Positions 25,842 to 34,835 of a DNA stretch of 64,000 nucleotides are shown in pieces. Source of the stretch: an uncultured Spirochaetales bacterium (lineage in GTDB: Bacteria; Spirochaetota; Spirochaetia; Sphaerochaetales; Sphaerochaetaceae); assembly GCA_949285905.1 (NCBI GenBank), contig CASDZV010000013.1, positions 1 to 64,000 of the forward strand, given 5' to 3'. Numbering within the stretch: the first letter of the stretch is position 1; each line of letters starts with the position of its first letter. A program made the translations under genes and the position numbers. The notes under the pieces were generated by a model. That model was not told the origin of the DNA. It worked only from the letters and a program-made list of their open reading frames with translations, and searched no databases.

Positions 25842-27091
25842 CAGAGAAGAAACTGCCGCTTGACAGCAATGAACTGAAAGCATTCGCTTTGAAGGTCGGG
25901 ACGCCTTTCCACATCTATGATGGCAGAGCAATCCGCAGGAACGCAGAAGATATGAAAGCTGCATTTAGCTGGGCAGAGGGTTTCATCAATTACTTTGCGG
26001 TGAAAGCCCTCCCCAATATTGCAATACTCCGTCTTCTGGCATCCCTTGGTTTTGGAGCGGACTGCTCATCCCTGCCTGAATTATTTCTCGCACGAGAAGC
26101 AGGATTTTCTCCAGAACGCACCATGTTCTCATCGAATGACACACCCGATGAGGAGTTTCTGGAAGCCTACAGGATAGGAGCCATCATCAATCTCGATGAC
26201 GAGACGCATATCAGCGATGTAATACGTGTCTGTGGCAGTCTCCCTGAAACAATTTCATTCCGCTACAATCCAGGACATGAAAGAACAGGGAATGCCATCA
26301 TAGGCAATCCTGTGGAAGCAAAGTACGGTGTCACCCATGCACAGCTCTTCAGATGCTATGAGACAGCCCGGGATAAGGGTGTGAAGCATTTCTATCTTCA
26401 TACAATGGTCGCCTCCAACGAACTCAACGAGGATTACATCGTGGAAACAGCCAGAATGCTTTTCACGCTTGTCAATGAAATATGGGAAAAGACAGGTATA
26501 AGAATTGAGCAGATCGATTTGGGAGGAGGAATAGGAATACCATACAGAGAGGAAGACACCGCAATATCATTCAATCATCTCTCTGACCGGATCCACGCAC
26601 TATATGAAGAGATGCTTCCTCCTGTACTGCGACCTCTCAGGCTCTCTTTCGAATGCGGACGCTGTATCACAGGGCCTTATGGATGGCTCATTGCGAAAGT
26701 GCTGCATGTAGCAGAGAAGTACAAAACATATGCAGGACTGGATGCTTCGATGGCGGATCTGATGCGGCCTGCAATTTATGGCGCGTACCATCACATAACG
26801 GTGCTTGGAAAGGAAAGCAAAAGAGCTGACCATCTCTATGATGTCACAGGGTCACTTTGCGAGAACAACGACAAATTCGCTGTCGACAGAGCACTCCCAG
26901 AGCTTGAGAAAGGAGATATCATAGCCATTCATGACACTGGTGCACATGGACACTCGATGGGATTCAATTACAATGCGAAGCTCCGCCATGCAGAGTATCT
27001 GATAGAAGATGACGGTATTTACCGCATCAGACGCTCAGAGACATATGAAGACTATGTGCGCACGCTGCTCAGCACCCCAGAACGGGTCTGA
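25838..27091 (+). CDS. lysA: Diaminopimelate decarboxylase
   Basis: 417 residues, alanine-racemase-fold PLP enzyme making lysine from meso-diaminopimelate. The PLP lysine lies in NYFAVKALPN, with DLGGGIGIPY, SFECGRCITGPYG and VTGSLCENNDKFA in the expected order. It is the last gene of the lysine operon (4-bp overlap with dapL). Its 3' end overlaps the convergent MATE gene by 23 bp. DapF epimerase, needed between DapL and LysA, is not in this window. Confidence 0.92.
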   Translation: MTEKKLPLDSNELKAFALKVGTPFHIYDGRAIRRNAEDMKAAFSWAEGFINYFAVKALPNIAILRLLASLGFGADCSSLPELFLAREAGFSPERTMFSSNDTPDEEFLEAYRIGAIINLDDETHISDVIRVCGSLPETISFRYNPGHERTGNAIIGNPVEAKYGVTHAQLFRCYETARDKGVKHFYLHTMVASNELNEDYIVETARMLFTLVNEIWEKTGIRIEQIDLGGGIGIPYREEDTAISFNHLSDRIHALYEEMLPPVLRPLRLSFECGRCITGPYGWLIAKVLHVAEKYKTYAGLDASMADLMRPAIYGAYHHITVLGKESKRADHLYDVTGSLCENNDKFAVDRALPELEKGDIIAIHDTGAHGHSMGFNYNAKLRHAEYLIEDDGIYRIRRSETYEDYVRTLLSTPERV

Positions 27092-28403
27092 GAAGCCGGA
27101 AGGAAACAGCAGCGGCAATAAGCTCCGAAATCCAGAATGCATGCCATACCCCTGTCACTCCCATAATCGCTGAAAGAATATACGAGAGCGGTATGATGAT
27201 GACTACATAGCGAAGAAGGGATATCACAAGGGATGGCAGGCCCTTTCCCAATCCTTCCAGAGCTCCGGAGGCTGCTACAGAAACAGAAGAAACAATAAAG
27301 CCGATGCTTATGATTCTCAAAGCCCGGGAACCTTCCATTACTGTCTCGGAAGATTCAGAAAACAACGATATGACTACATCTGGCAAGGCCAGTGATATCA
27401 CAGTACCAGCAAGCATTATGAGAGCACACATCAGAAGAACAGCAAGGAAGATCTTCCTGACACGCACAGTCTCCCCTGCTCCATAATTATACCCTATAAT
27501 CGGTCTCATGCCTTGCACAAAACCGCTTGCTGGCAGATACAGGAACGTCTGAAGCTTGTAGTAAATACCAAGTATCATGACGTATAGCGGTGAGAAGGCG
27601 GAGAGAATCGCATTCAGCGCAGCAATAAGAACTGAAGGAAGTGCCATATTCAGAGTGGCAGGTATGCCGATGCCATAAAGGCGTCTTAAAAGAGCACTGG
27701 AAAGGGAAAGACTTTCAAGTCTGATTCTCACATTCAACGGCCGGATCCGGGCAATTGCAGAATAAATCAGCAAAGCGGAAAGCTGACCAAGTCCCGTCGC
27801 AGTGGCAGCACCTTCAATCCCGAGTTCAGGGAATGGTCCGATTCCAAAGATCAGGAGAGGATCAAGAATGATGTTCACAACACACCCTGTCATCAGAGCG
27901 GTCATTGAAACCTTCATTCTCCCCTCTGCCTGGAAAATCTTCTCCATGGTTATGCCGAGAACGTCTATTACAGTGAAGCCGAAAACTATGAAGCCATACC
28001 GCTCTCCATATGAGATAATTTCACCTTCTGTCGTAAATGCGGAAAGAAATGGCGAAATGACAGAAATTGTGATGGCAGTCAGCAGGATACCATGTATGAG
28101 TGCAAGCACAAGACCGAGTGTTGCAGCACAATCTGCTTTCTTCTTTTCACCGGCACCGGAATAGAAAGCTATTACAGCATTGATGCCGACACCAAAACCG
28201 ACAGCGACAGAATGAATGATGTTCTGGATCGGGAAAACAAGCGAAAGCGCAGTCATTGCCTCTTCGCTGATTCTAGCGACATAGAAGCTGTCAACAATGT
28301 TGTAAAGCGAGTTGACAAGCATCGAGATGACCATAGGAACCGACATAGAGAAAACAAGAGGAAAAATCTTCTCAGTACGCATGAAATCTTCAGTTCTGTT
28401 CAT
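27069..28403 (-). CDS. MATE family efflux transporter (second copy)
   Basis: 444 residues, twelve helices, beginning IFPLVFSMSVPMVISMLVN and SLYNIVDSFYVARISEEAMT, the MATE N-terminal motif; the C-terminal half repeats the fold. It is likely a Na+- or H+-driven pump for small organic compounds. A GAGAGG element precedes the ATG. It is convergent with lysA and overlaps its 3' end by 23 bp, so its last residues are fixed by lysA codons. Confidence 0.92.
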   Translation of the reverse strand: MNRTEDFMRTEKIFPLVFSMSVPMVISMLVNSLYNIVDSFYVARISEEAMTALSLVFPIQNIIHSVAVGFGVGINAVIAFYSGAGEKKKADCAATLGLVLALIHGILLTAITISVISPFLSAFTTEGEIISYGERYGFIVFGFTVIDVLGITMEKIFQAEGRMKVSMTALMTGCVVNIILDPLLIFGIGPFPELGIEGAATATGLGQLSALLIYSAIARIRPLNVRIRLESLSLSSALLRRLYGIGIPATLNMALPSVLIAALNAILSAFSPLYVMILGIYYKLQTFLYLPASGFVQGMRPIIGYNYGAGETVRVRKIFLAVLLMCALIMLAGTVISLALPDVVISLFSESSETVMEGSRALRIISIGFIVSSVSVAASGALEGLGKGLPSLVISLLRYVVIIIPLSYILSAIMGVTGVWHAFWISELIAAAVSFRLLRPVLGC

Positions 28404-28499
28404 TCAGTATCCTCTCTGTGGTGAAAGTGAGAGATTCCGGGGAAAGTCGGGATTTGTTTTCCGGTATGTTTTAGAGAAAAAGGCAGCTGCTGTCAACTG

Positions 28500-28525
28500 A
28501 AAAAGCCTCCGCCAGTGGCAGAGGC
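28500..28525 (-). terminator. Terminator of the polar amino-acid importer operon
   Basis: On the minus strand GCCTCTGCC (complement of 28517-28525) pairs with GGCGGAGGC (complement of 28505-28513) around ACT, followed by TTTTT (28500-28504). It lies six bases past the stop of the permease fusion. Confidence 0.85.
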
Positions 28526-28531
28526 CGTTAA

Positions 28532-30034
28532 TCATTCTTCTTCTTTGATACCTTTGAGTATCTTATCTTTCTTCCTGCGCTTCGGGTCTATTGCATGCTC
28601 GAGCATGGTAACGACCTTAGTAAGCAAGGCAGAGATTACGAAATACATTATAGCAGTGACAATAAGCGGGAAGAATGCTTCATATGTACGGCTTCTGACG
28701 AGATCACTGATCTTTGTCAGATCAAGTACTGCGATATAACCGACAACGGAAGTCTCCTTTATGAGCGTGACAACTTCATTGCGGTAAATGGGCAGGAAAT
28801 GCTGTGCTGCCTGTGGCAGGATTATCCTGAAAAAGCTCTGACTCTCAGAGTATCCGAGTGCTCTTGAAGCTTCTGTCTGACCTTTCCCTATCGCATTGCA
28901 GCCCACGCGGAGCATATCAATCATCGCACATGCGAACATAAGAGAGAATCCGACAACAGATACCCATGTACCACTCAGCCGTGAGGAACCGAATACAATG
29001 TAGTAGAGAATCATCAGCAGAAGAACAGTAGGCATTCCATGGATAAGCCACAGGAAGAAGTTCGTGATGGAATTGCTTACCTTCCCACCTTTCCTGCAGA
29101 GAAGATAGACAAGGAAGCCAAGGACAGTTCCGGCGATGATGGATGCAATTGTAATGAGCACTGTGATACCGGCACCCTGAACAAAGAGCTCCCAGCGCGA
29201 CTCGCGTATGAATGTCTTATTGAAACTCTCTGCAAGCTTGGCAAAGAAACCGAGATCAGACTCTTCATCACCCAGTATCACCAGGCGGATCGGCGTCGTG
29301 TAATAGACATCGGAAAGCGTTCCTGTCTCATTGCGCTCAGCAGAGACGACGATGTTCATTCCAATATCATATTTTCCAGTCTCAACACCTGGCGCAATAG
29401 CCTCAAAAGGCACTTCATAAAATTCCGGTGTATAACCATATGCACGTGCGAAACGGCAGATGAAGTCCACATCAAAACCTGAGACCTGACCATTACTTAT
29501 AAATGAGAATGGCTCATAACCGCCTTCAACAGCTACAGATATCGTGCCATTCTCACCTGTAAAACCAGAGACATCGCATGTATCGTTCACTGGATCGAAA
29601 TCTGCAATCCAGTAATCGTAGAGCTCATCCAGAAGACCATTATCCCAGCTTTCTGCGATGAAGGCATTGAGTTCACCAAGGAGTCTGTCCTGACGTTCAT
29701 TGTTGCCGATGATACATGTAGCGTTGATATACCCAGCAGGCTCCTCGATGACGGTAAGCTCCGGATGGTTTTTCTTCTGCACGCCGAAACTCACTTCCTC
29801 TATAAGATATGCATCAACCTTTCCTGACTGGAGAGCAAGAATCATATCGTTAGGCATCGTGTAGTACTGGAATGTCGTATCAGGCACGCGCGAACGGATC
29901 AGATCCTCGTAAAGCACAGCAGTCTGCACGCCGATATCCTTGCCGTTCAGATCCTCGATTGTCTTATACTGAGGCTCTGCAAAAAGCGAAATCGAGAGAA
30001 CGAGAAGTGAAATAAGTAAAGCAGCTCTTTTCAT
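28532..30034 (-). CDS. Amino-acid ABC transporter permease fused to a rearranged substrate-binding domain
   Basis: About 500 residues. Signal sequence MKRAALLISLLVLSISLFAE, then an SBP_bac_3-like region, then a HisM/GlnP permease (about 285-485, with TEASRALGYSESQSFFRIILPQ). The binding region is in unusual order. Residues 24-147 (TIEDLNGKDIGVQTAVLYED to LLDELYDYWIADF) match the second half of a normal binding protein. Residues 164-255 (ISVAVEGGYEPFSF, GQVSGFDVDF, SAERNETGTLSDVYY) match the first half. Together they make one full domain, circularly permuted. Start at 30034 is chosen because GGAGG is then correctly spaced; it overlaps the ATPase stop. It should import a polar amino acid with the ATPase. 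Confidence 0.85.
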   Translation of the reverse strand: MKRAALLISLLVLSISLFAEPQYKTIEDLNGKDIGVQTAVLYEDLIRSRVPDTTFQYYTMPNDMILALQSGKVDAYLIEEVSFGVQKKNHPELTVIEEPAGYINATCIIGNNERQDRLLGELNAFIAESWDNGLLDELYDYWIADFDPVNDTCDVSGFTGENGTISVAVEGGYEPFSFISNGQVSGFDVDFICRFARAYGYTPEFYEVPFEAIAPGVETGKYDIGMNIVVSAERNETGTLSDVYYTTPIRLVILGDEESDLGFFAKLAESFNKTFIRESRWELFVQGAGITVLITIASIIAGTVLGFLVYLLCRKGGKVSNSITNFFLWLIHGMPTVLLLMILYYIVFGSSRLSGTWVSVVGFSLMFACAMIDMLRVGCNAIGKGQTEASRALGYSESQSFFRIILPQAAQHFLPIYRNEVVTLIKETSVVGYIAVLDLTKISDLVRSRTYEAFFPLIVTAIMYFVISALLTKVVTMLEHAIDPKRRKKDKILKGIKEEE

Positions 30035-31146
30035 CATTCCTCCTCCGCCCATTTGAAGCGCAGAGCGATCAGATGCTCATAGCCCATCGGATCTGAGGTG
30101 ATATCTTCCTGCTTGGATTCTGTTGTAGGCTCAGAGAGAAGATCCTGGAAAAGCTTGCTTCCAGATGTGTGGATATCGAACTTGTCTCCCTTATAGCAGA
30201 TCAGCATTGACAGGATATCAAGCTTCTCAGAATATTCGACTTTGACGAGGATATCAGGGTTCTCAGCATCAACTACGATGTTGTTTATACAGATTTCCTC
30301 GAATGCGAGCATCAGCTTGCTGAGACGCTCTGCCTCAATCAGGAGCTTCTCACCATATGCATTAAGCTCATCATTCATGGCCTCGACATCAAAATCAGCA
30401 GAGGCAATATGATATGTAAGCGATGACAGACGCTGGATAAAGCGCTTTGTGATCTCCTTCTGCGGATGCTCAAAAATCTGCTTGGGCGTACCCTCTTCGT
30501 AAATATAGCCATCGTACATGAAGATGATTCTGTTGGAGATCTTTCTGGCAAAATCCATCTCGTGCGTGACAATCATCATCGTCCTGCCGCTCTTTGCAAG
30601 CATCTTGATAACCGACTGGACCTCTCCGATCATCGACGGATCAAGAGCTGATGTCGGCTCATCGAAGAGTATGATATCAGGATCCATAGCGAGAGTACGT
30701 GCAATCGCGATTCTCTGCTGCTGACCTCCGGAAAGCTCCTCTGGATAAGCAAATACCTTAGATGCAAGACCAACCTGCTGGAGAAGATACATTGCCTTGT
30801 CATAAGCTTCCTGCCTGCTTCTTCCCAGAAGCGTGATCTGAGGATTCATGATGTTCTCGATTATCGTGAGATGCCCGAACAGATTGAATGACTGAAACAC
30901 CATTCCCATCTTCTTTCTGATCTCATTAAGATTGCAGCCTTTTTCTGTAATGTCCTGACCATCGACAATAATGCTGCCTGATGTCGGTTCGGTAAGCATG
31001 TTGATACATCTTAGAAGGGTCGACTTACCGGTTCCGGAAGGTCCGATGATGGATATGACATCGCCATCATTAATAGTGATGTCTATGTCTTTCAGCGGGA
31101 TAGTATCATCATCAAATACTTTTCTGAGGTGTCTAATCTCTATCAT
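30034..31146 (-). CDS. Amino-acid ABC transporter ATPase with GHKL-like C-terminal extension
   Basis: 370 residues; GlnQ-type ATPases have about 245. The core is complete: Walker A GPSGTGKST (35-43), signature [19 protein letters not shown], Walker [15 protein letters not shown]-loop VTHEMDF. After residue 245 comes an extension resembling an RsbW-type GHKL ATPase: a helix LSKLMLAFEEICINNIVV (E283/E284 and N288/N289 at the N-box), strands ILVKVEYSEKLDILSMLICYKG, then DKFDI where D-x-G-x-x-F is expected. The glycine-rich lid is not evident, so nucleotide binding is doubtful. It may be a regulatory domain. Its stop overlaps the start of the permease fusion. Confidence 0.87.
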   Translation of the reverse strand: MIEIRHLRKVFDDDTIPLKDIDITINDGDVISIIGPSGTGKSTLLRCINMLTEPTSGSIIVDGQDITEKGCNLNEIRKKMGMVFQSFNLFGHLTIIENIMNPQITLLGRSRQEAYDKAMYLLQQVGLASKVFAYPEELSGGQQQRIAIARTLAMDPDIILFDEPTSALDPSMIGEVQSVIKMLAKSGRTMMIVTHEMDFARKISNRIIFMYDGYIYEEGTPKQIFEHPQKEITKRFIQRLSSLTYHIASADFDVEAMNDELNAYGEKLLIEAERLSKLMLAFEEICINNIVVDAENPDILVKVEYSEKLDILSMLICYKGDKFDIHTSGSKLFQDLLSEPTTESKQEDITSDPMGYEHLIALRFKWAEEE

Positions 31147-31249
31147 TGCTCTCCCTTAAACAATGCGTCCTTTTACAGACTGAATATTCAGCCCCATATT
31201 TTACGCCTCAATAGTAGAGAATACGCCCCCGTGTGCATAGTACTGAAAA

Positions 31250-31300
31250 GGCATATTTCCAAATAATTTCAATATTTTTTTGCCACATCGGCATATTTCC
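31250..31300. repeat. Pair of direct repeats GGCATATTTCC, 40 bp apart
   Basis: The 11-mer GGCATATTTCC occurs at 31250-31260 and again at 31290-31300, exactly 40 bp from start to start, about four helical turns. It lies 104-154 bp upstream of the importer ATPase gene (minus strand) and beyond the 3' end of the beta-glucuronidase gene. It may be a pair of regulator sites for the importer. The rest of the 31147-31357 gap holds only a weak candidate promoter. Confidence 0.45.
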
Positions 31301-31328
31301 TTGCCTGTACATAAATTACTCAAGACAA

Positions 31329-31350
31329 GCCCTGAGACTCCGCTCAGAGC
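31329..31350 (-). terminator. Possible weak terminator of the beta-glucuronidase gene
   Basis: On the minus strand GCTCTGAG and CTCAGGGC can pair (one G-T) around CGGAGT, followed by TTGTCTT. The T run is poor, so this is uncertain. Confidence 0.35.
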
Positions 31351-31357
31351 ATTTCTT

Positions 31358-33187
31358 TCATTTTCCCTCACTTTTGTAGTCTAGAGGCAAATTCTCCCAT
31401 CTGCGCTTAAGAAGATATGCAGCATCTTTGGGCTGCCTGGAACGAGTGAAGATGCCTTTTTTGTTGCCATTGACGCGCATCAGGCCCTCTGTAGTCTGGA
31501 AATCAGCGAAATTCCATACCTGCTCTCCTTTGACAAAACTGTAACTGTCAAAGACTCTGTGCAGCATCTCAAGCATCTCGCACTGATACTCCTGGGACCA
31601 CATGACAGATGGTATCTTGTGTTCTGTGGACAGTGTGTCCGCGCCATACTCGGAGAAGATGAAAGGCTTTCCAAGATTGAGAGACTGCCATTCATCCATT
31701 TCCTTTCTGAAACGCTCCTCCGCTTCCGTTATCTCGTAGCCACCAAGGATATACCAGCCATAATAGCGGTTAAGCGAGATGAAATCCGAAAGATGGTAGC
31801 ATTTGCACTTAGTGGGACTTGAACTGACTTCCATCGCAAATGTACGTGGCCTCTTCTGCACATCCAGATCTCTTGCAAGATCAAAGAGCGCAGTGAAATA
31901 TGGAACACTGTTCTCATCTGTGGACTCTGGTTCATTAAGAAGACTCCACGCGATGACTGAAGGATGATTCTTGTCACGCTGAATCATCTCCTCTACAGCT
32001 TTGAGGTGTGCGTTCAGGAGAACTGGAGTCGTCGGCTTCGAGAAGAAGGAATGAGCACCTTTCCCAGTCCCCGCATCAAAAAAGTTGGTAAGGCTCTCGA
32101 AAAGACCTACAGCTGGAACCTCATCGATAATCAGGAAACCTTCCCTGTCCGCCATCCTGTACATCTCCTCATCATATGGGTAGTGCGAGGTGCGGAAGGA
32201 GTTAGCACCGATCCACTTCATCAGCTCGTAATCACGTTTCATCACACCGAAACTGAAGCCACGGCCTGTGATTTCGTTGTCCTCATGCTTACCAAAACCT
32301 TTAAGATATACAGGAGAGCCATTGATGAGAATCTCTGCTCCACGAATTCTCACCTCCCGGATTCCCACTGGTATAGAGTAAGTGTCGACAATCTCACCAT
32401 TCTCTTTCTGTGTGATGACGGCTTCGTAAAGATATGCATCCCTCACATTCCACAGATGCGGATTTTCCAGATGGATAACACCATCTTTTCCCTCTGCACT
32501 GGCAGCAAGAGCGCCATCCTCATCAAAGAGTTCAAGAAGAATGGAACCACTTCCGTCTGTCTTTATCGTATACGCGATGTCCGCAGAGGAAGCTGCTACT
32601 GAGAAGCTGAAATCAATGTCACTGATGCCACCATCCGGAACAGCCATCAGATAAACAGAGCGCTGGAGACCGGAGTAATTGAAGAAGTCGAAATACGGCT
32701 TGTTCATCTTCCGTCCATTGGAAAGCGTGATGTTCATTCCGCACGGGATATTCGTCTCTGTAAGCTCATTGTTCACTTTGACGACAAGTCTGTTCACCCT
32801 GCCGTAATCAGATGAATCTGTAATATCGGCAAGAAATGGCAGGAAACCTCCTTCATGCTGAGCGATTTTCCTTCCATTGAGGAAGACCTCAGCCCTGTGA
32901 GTTGCCGCACCGAAGCGGATGAATACTTTCTTCCCTTTCATGGAAGAAGGTATCATTACATCAGTTTCATACCAGACATCACCTGCGAACTCCCTGATAC
33001 TCTTATCTGTATAAAAATCCTGGAAGCTGGCAGGTACAGGAATCATGTCATGCCCGGGGATACCAGAAGCCCAGTTTCCTTCCATTCCTACGGAATCGAA
33101 ATCAATGGCAAATTTCCACATTCCATCGAGCTTCATCGAGAAGCGTGTGGCTGTATTAAGCGGATAAAGCAATGAATAATCAAGCAT
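31358..33187 (-). CDS. uidA: Beta-glucuronidase (glycoside hydrolase family 2)
   Basis: 609 residues, close to the 603 of E. coli UidA. Sugar-binding domain (about 10-180), immunoglobulin-like domain (181-275), TIM barrel (276-600). Acid/base E419 in LLNEPES, nucleophile E513 in IFSEYGADT. The glucuronide-specific N-x-K element is N575/K577 in GNKKGIFTRSRQPK, which separates glucuronidases from galactosidases. No signal peptide, so it acts in the cytosol, presumably on uronides released from glycosaminoglycans or on host glucuronide conjugates. Start at 33187 has GGAGGG just upstream. It lies 85 bp downstream of the YesN-type regulator gene, possibly in the same transcript. Confidence 0.94.
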   Translation of the reverse strand: MLDYSLLYPLNTATRFSMKLDGMWKFAIDFDSVGMEGNWASGIPGHDMIPVPASFQDFYTDKSIREFAGDVWYETDVMIPSSMKGKKVFIRFGAATHRAEVFLNGRKIAQHEGGFLPFLADITDSSDYGRVNRLVVKVNNELTETNIPCGMNITLSNGRKMNKPYFDFFNYSGLQRSVYLMAVPDGGISDIDFSFSVAASSADIAYTIKTDGSGSILLELFDEDGALAASAEGKDGVIHLENPHLWNVRDAYLYEAVITQKENGEIVDTYSIPVGIREVRIRGAEILINGSPVYLKGFGKHEDNEITGRGFSFGVMKRDYELMKWIGANSFRTSHYPYDEEMYRMADREGFLIIDEVPAVGLFESLTNFFDAGTGKGAHSFFSKPTTPVLLNAHLKAVEEMIQRDKNHPSVIAWSLLNEPESTDENSVPYFTALFDLARDLDVQKRPRTFAMEVSSSPTKCKCYHLSDFISLNRYYGWYILGGYEITEAEERFRKEMDEWQSLNLGKPFIFSEYGADTLSTEHKIPSVMWSQEYQCEMLEMLHRVFDSYSFVKGEQVWNFADFQTTEGLMRVNGNKKGIFTRSRQPKDAAYLLKRRWENLPLDYKSEGK

Positions 33188-33272
33188 AAGCCCTCCACCA
33201 TGATTGTAGCACAGCTGGAAATGAATCATGTGCCTCTATCTATATATTAATTGATAATCCGAATGCGGAATA

Positions 33273-34835
33273 TTAATCACTGGAAATGATTTTACCATAT
33301 TCAGAAGGAGGAATTCCTTCAACTTTACGGAAAACTTTGGAAAAGTAATAGATATTATTGAATCCAAGCGCAAGAGCTATATCAGCGATTCTGTCCTCAC
33401 GCCCCTCCTGTATCATCTCCTTAGCTTTCTCAACTTTCATCTTGTTGATGTAATCCACAAGACTTATACCCATGATGCGTTTAAAACTCTTTGACATATA
33501 ACTGGGGGAGACACAGGCATAGTCCGCGACATCACTGAGTGAAATCCGTTCCATTATATGTGTCATCACATACTCGCGCGCCCGGTCTGCAACGCCATTT
33601 CCAGCCCCACCCTTGCCTCCGAAGAGCATCAGGAGACTGTTCTCTGCATCATCTATGAAACTCAGTGCCTCCTGACGCTTCGTGATAAAATCCGCAGTCT
33701 CAAAAATCTCCTGAGAACATTCGTTTTTCAGCCCGATCGCAGCCAGCCCGCTTGAAATTGCAGAACACAAAGCGGAAACAGCAAACTCAAACTGACCCAG
33801 ACTATGATCGGTGTCTTTCAATGCGACACGGAGGATTGAGAAACAGGCCCTCATTCCCACACTGTCTTTTTCCTTGATCGCGCTCTCGAGCTTCGGGAAT
33901 ACAGTATCAACATCAAGCTGTGCCGGACTGAGATCAGATTCATCCTTGTCAAGATAATAAGCCATAAGCTTATGCTCGATGCTGTCCCGGGCGTTTCTGA
34001 GACTTTCACGGCCTGTCATCACTTCTGTCGCAAGCAGCATGGGCTTGAGACCTGTGACCATCGAGGAGGCTGAAACTATCCGGCTCTCTACACGCTGCAC
34101 CACAGCCTGCCAGGTATCGGAAGAAAGAGATGGAATGAAGTACATGAATATCCCTTCTTTTCCCCCGACAGGCACAACGGGCCAGAAAGAATGGAAAAAT
34201 GATGGCAGGACTTTGAGTATCACATCCTTTTCCCAATCATGGAGCTTCTTATAGTCATCGCGGTTCCACTGCGTATCCAGACTCGATTGAGGATAAGAGA
34301 AAGCAAAAGCTATGAAGGCATAAGAGGACAAAAGGCCTCTATCGCTGAGAAAAGTGCGTGTATCCTGGGTGATGTCCCGCATTATAAGAAGGTTTGAGAT
34401 GATACTTGACATGTGGTTCTCATCATATCTGCCCCCCTGACTGATTCCACCTCTCCGCCTTTTGCTCTCCTCCTCCGCTTTCCCCAGCGCGTCCAGAAGT
34501 TTCCTCTCGTCAAGCTCTGTCTTCAGAAGATAATCTGAAATCCCATAGCGGATTGCTTCCTTCGCAAGGCTGAACTCTGCGAGGCTTGTAAGGATGATGA
34601 AGACAATCTCTGGATACTCTTCGCTGCAGCGTCCCGCGAGAGCCAGACCATCAACAACAGGCATTCTGATATCTGTAATGACAATATCAGGATGCTCGGT
34701 CTCTATGATTTTATACGCTTCCTCTCCATTTGTGGCAGTACCGACAATCTCGGCATCAGCGTTTTCCCAGTTAATGAGATGACGTATGCCAGAGAGGATT
34801 ATAGGTTCATCATCCGCAACAAGAACTCTATACAT
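33273..34835 (-). CDS. AraC-type response regulator (YesN family)
   Basis: About 520 residues. Receiver domain 1-120 with phosphoacceptor aspartate in IVITDIRMPVVDG and the conserved lysine in DYLLKTELDE; a middle region of about 290 residues; and a C-terminal AraC helix-turn-helix pair (about 420-520: ISLSDVADYACVSPSYMSKSFKR and IADIALALGFNNIYYFSKVFRK). It is the partner of the sensor kinase encoded just upstream (overlap of 8 bp with ATG at 34835, or 14 bp with GTG at 34841). It likely activates the divergent glycan operon from tandem repeats at 36584-36603. Confidence 0.93.
   Translation of the reverse strand: MYRVLVADDEPIILSGIRHLINWENADAEIVGTATNGEEAYKIIETEHPDIVITDIRMPVVDGLALAGRCSEEYPEIVFIILTSLAEFSLAKEAIRYGISDYLLKTELDERKLLDALGKAEEESKRRRGGISQGGRYDENHMSSIISNLLIMRDITQDTRTFLSDRGLLSSYAFIAFAFSYPQSSLDTQWNRDDYKKLHDWEKDVILKVLPSFFHSFWPVVPVGGKEGIFMYFIPSLSSDTWQAVVQRVESRIVSASSMVTGLKPMLLATEVMTGRESLRNARDSIEHKLMAYYLDKDESDLSPAQLDVDTVFPKLESAIKEKDSVGMRACFSILRVALKDTDHSLGQFEFAVSALCSAISSGLAAIGLKNECSQEIFETADFITKRQEALSFIDDAENSLLMLFGGKGGAGNGVADRAREYVMTHIMERISLSDVADYACVSPSYMSKSFKRIMGISLVDYINKMKVEKAKEMIQEGREDRIADIALALGFNNIYYFSKVFRKVEGIPPSEYGKIISSD

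Noticed and set aside
31964..32602. 212-codon plus-strand frame
   Set aside because: Antisense to the beta-glucuronidase catalytic domain, with no recognisable protein features.
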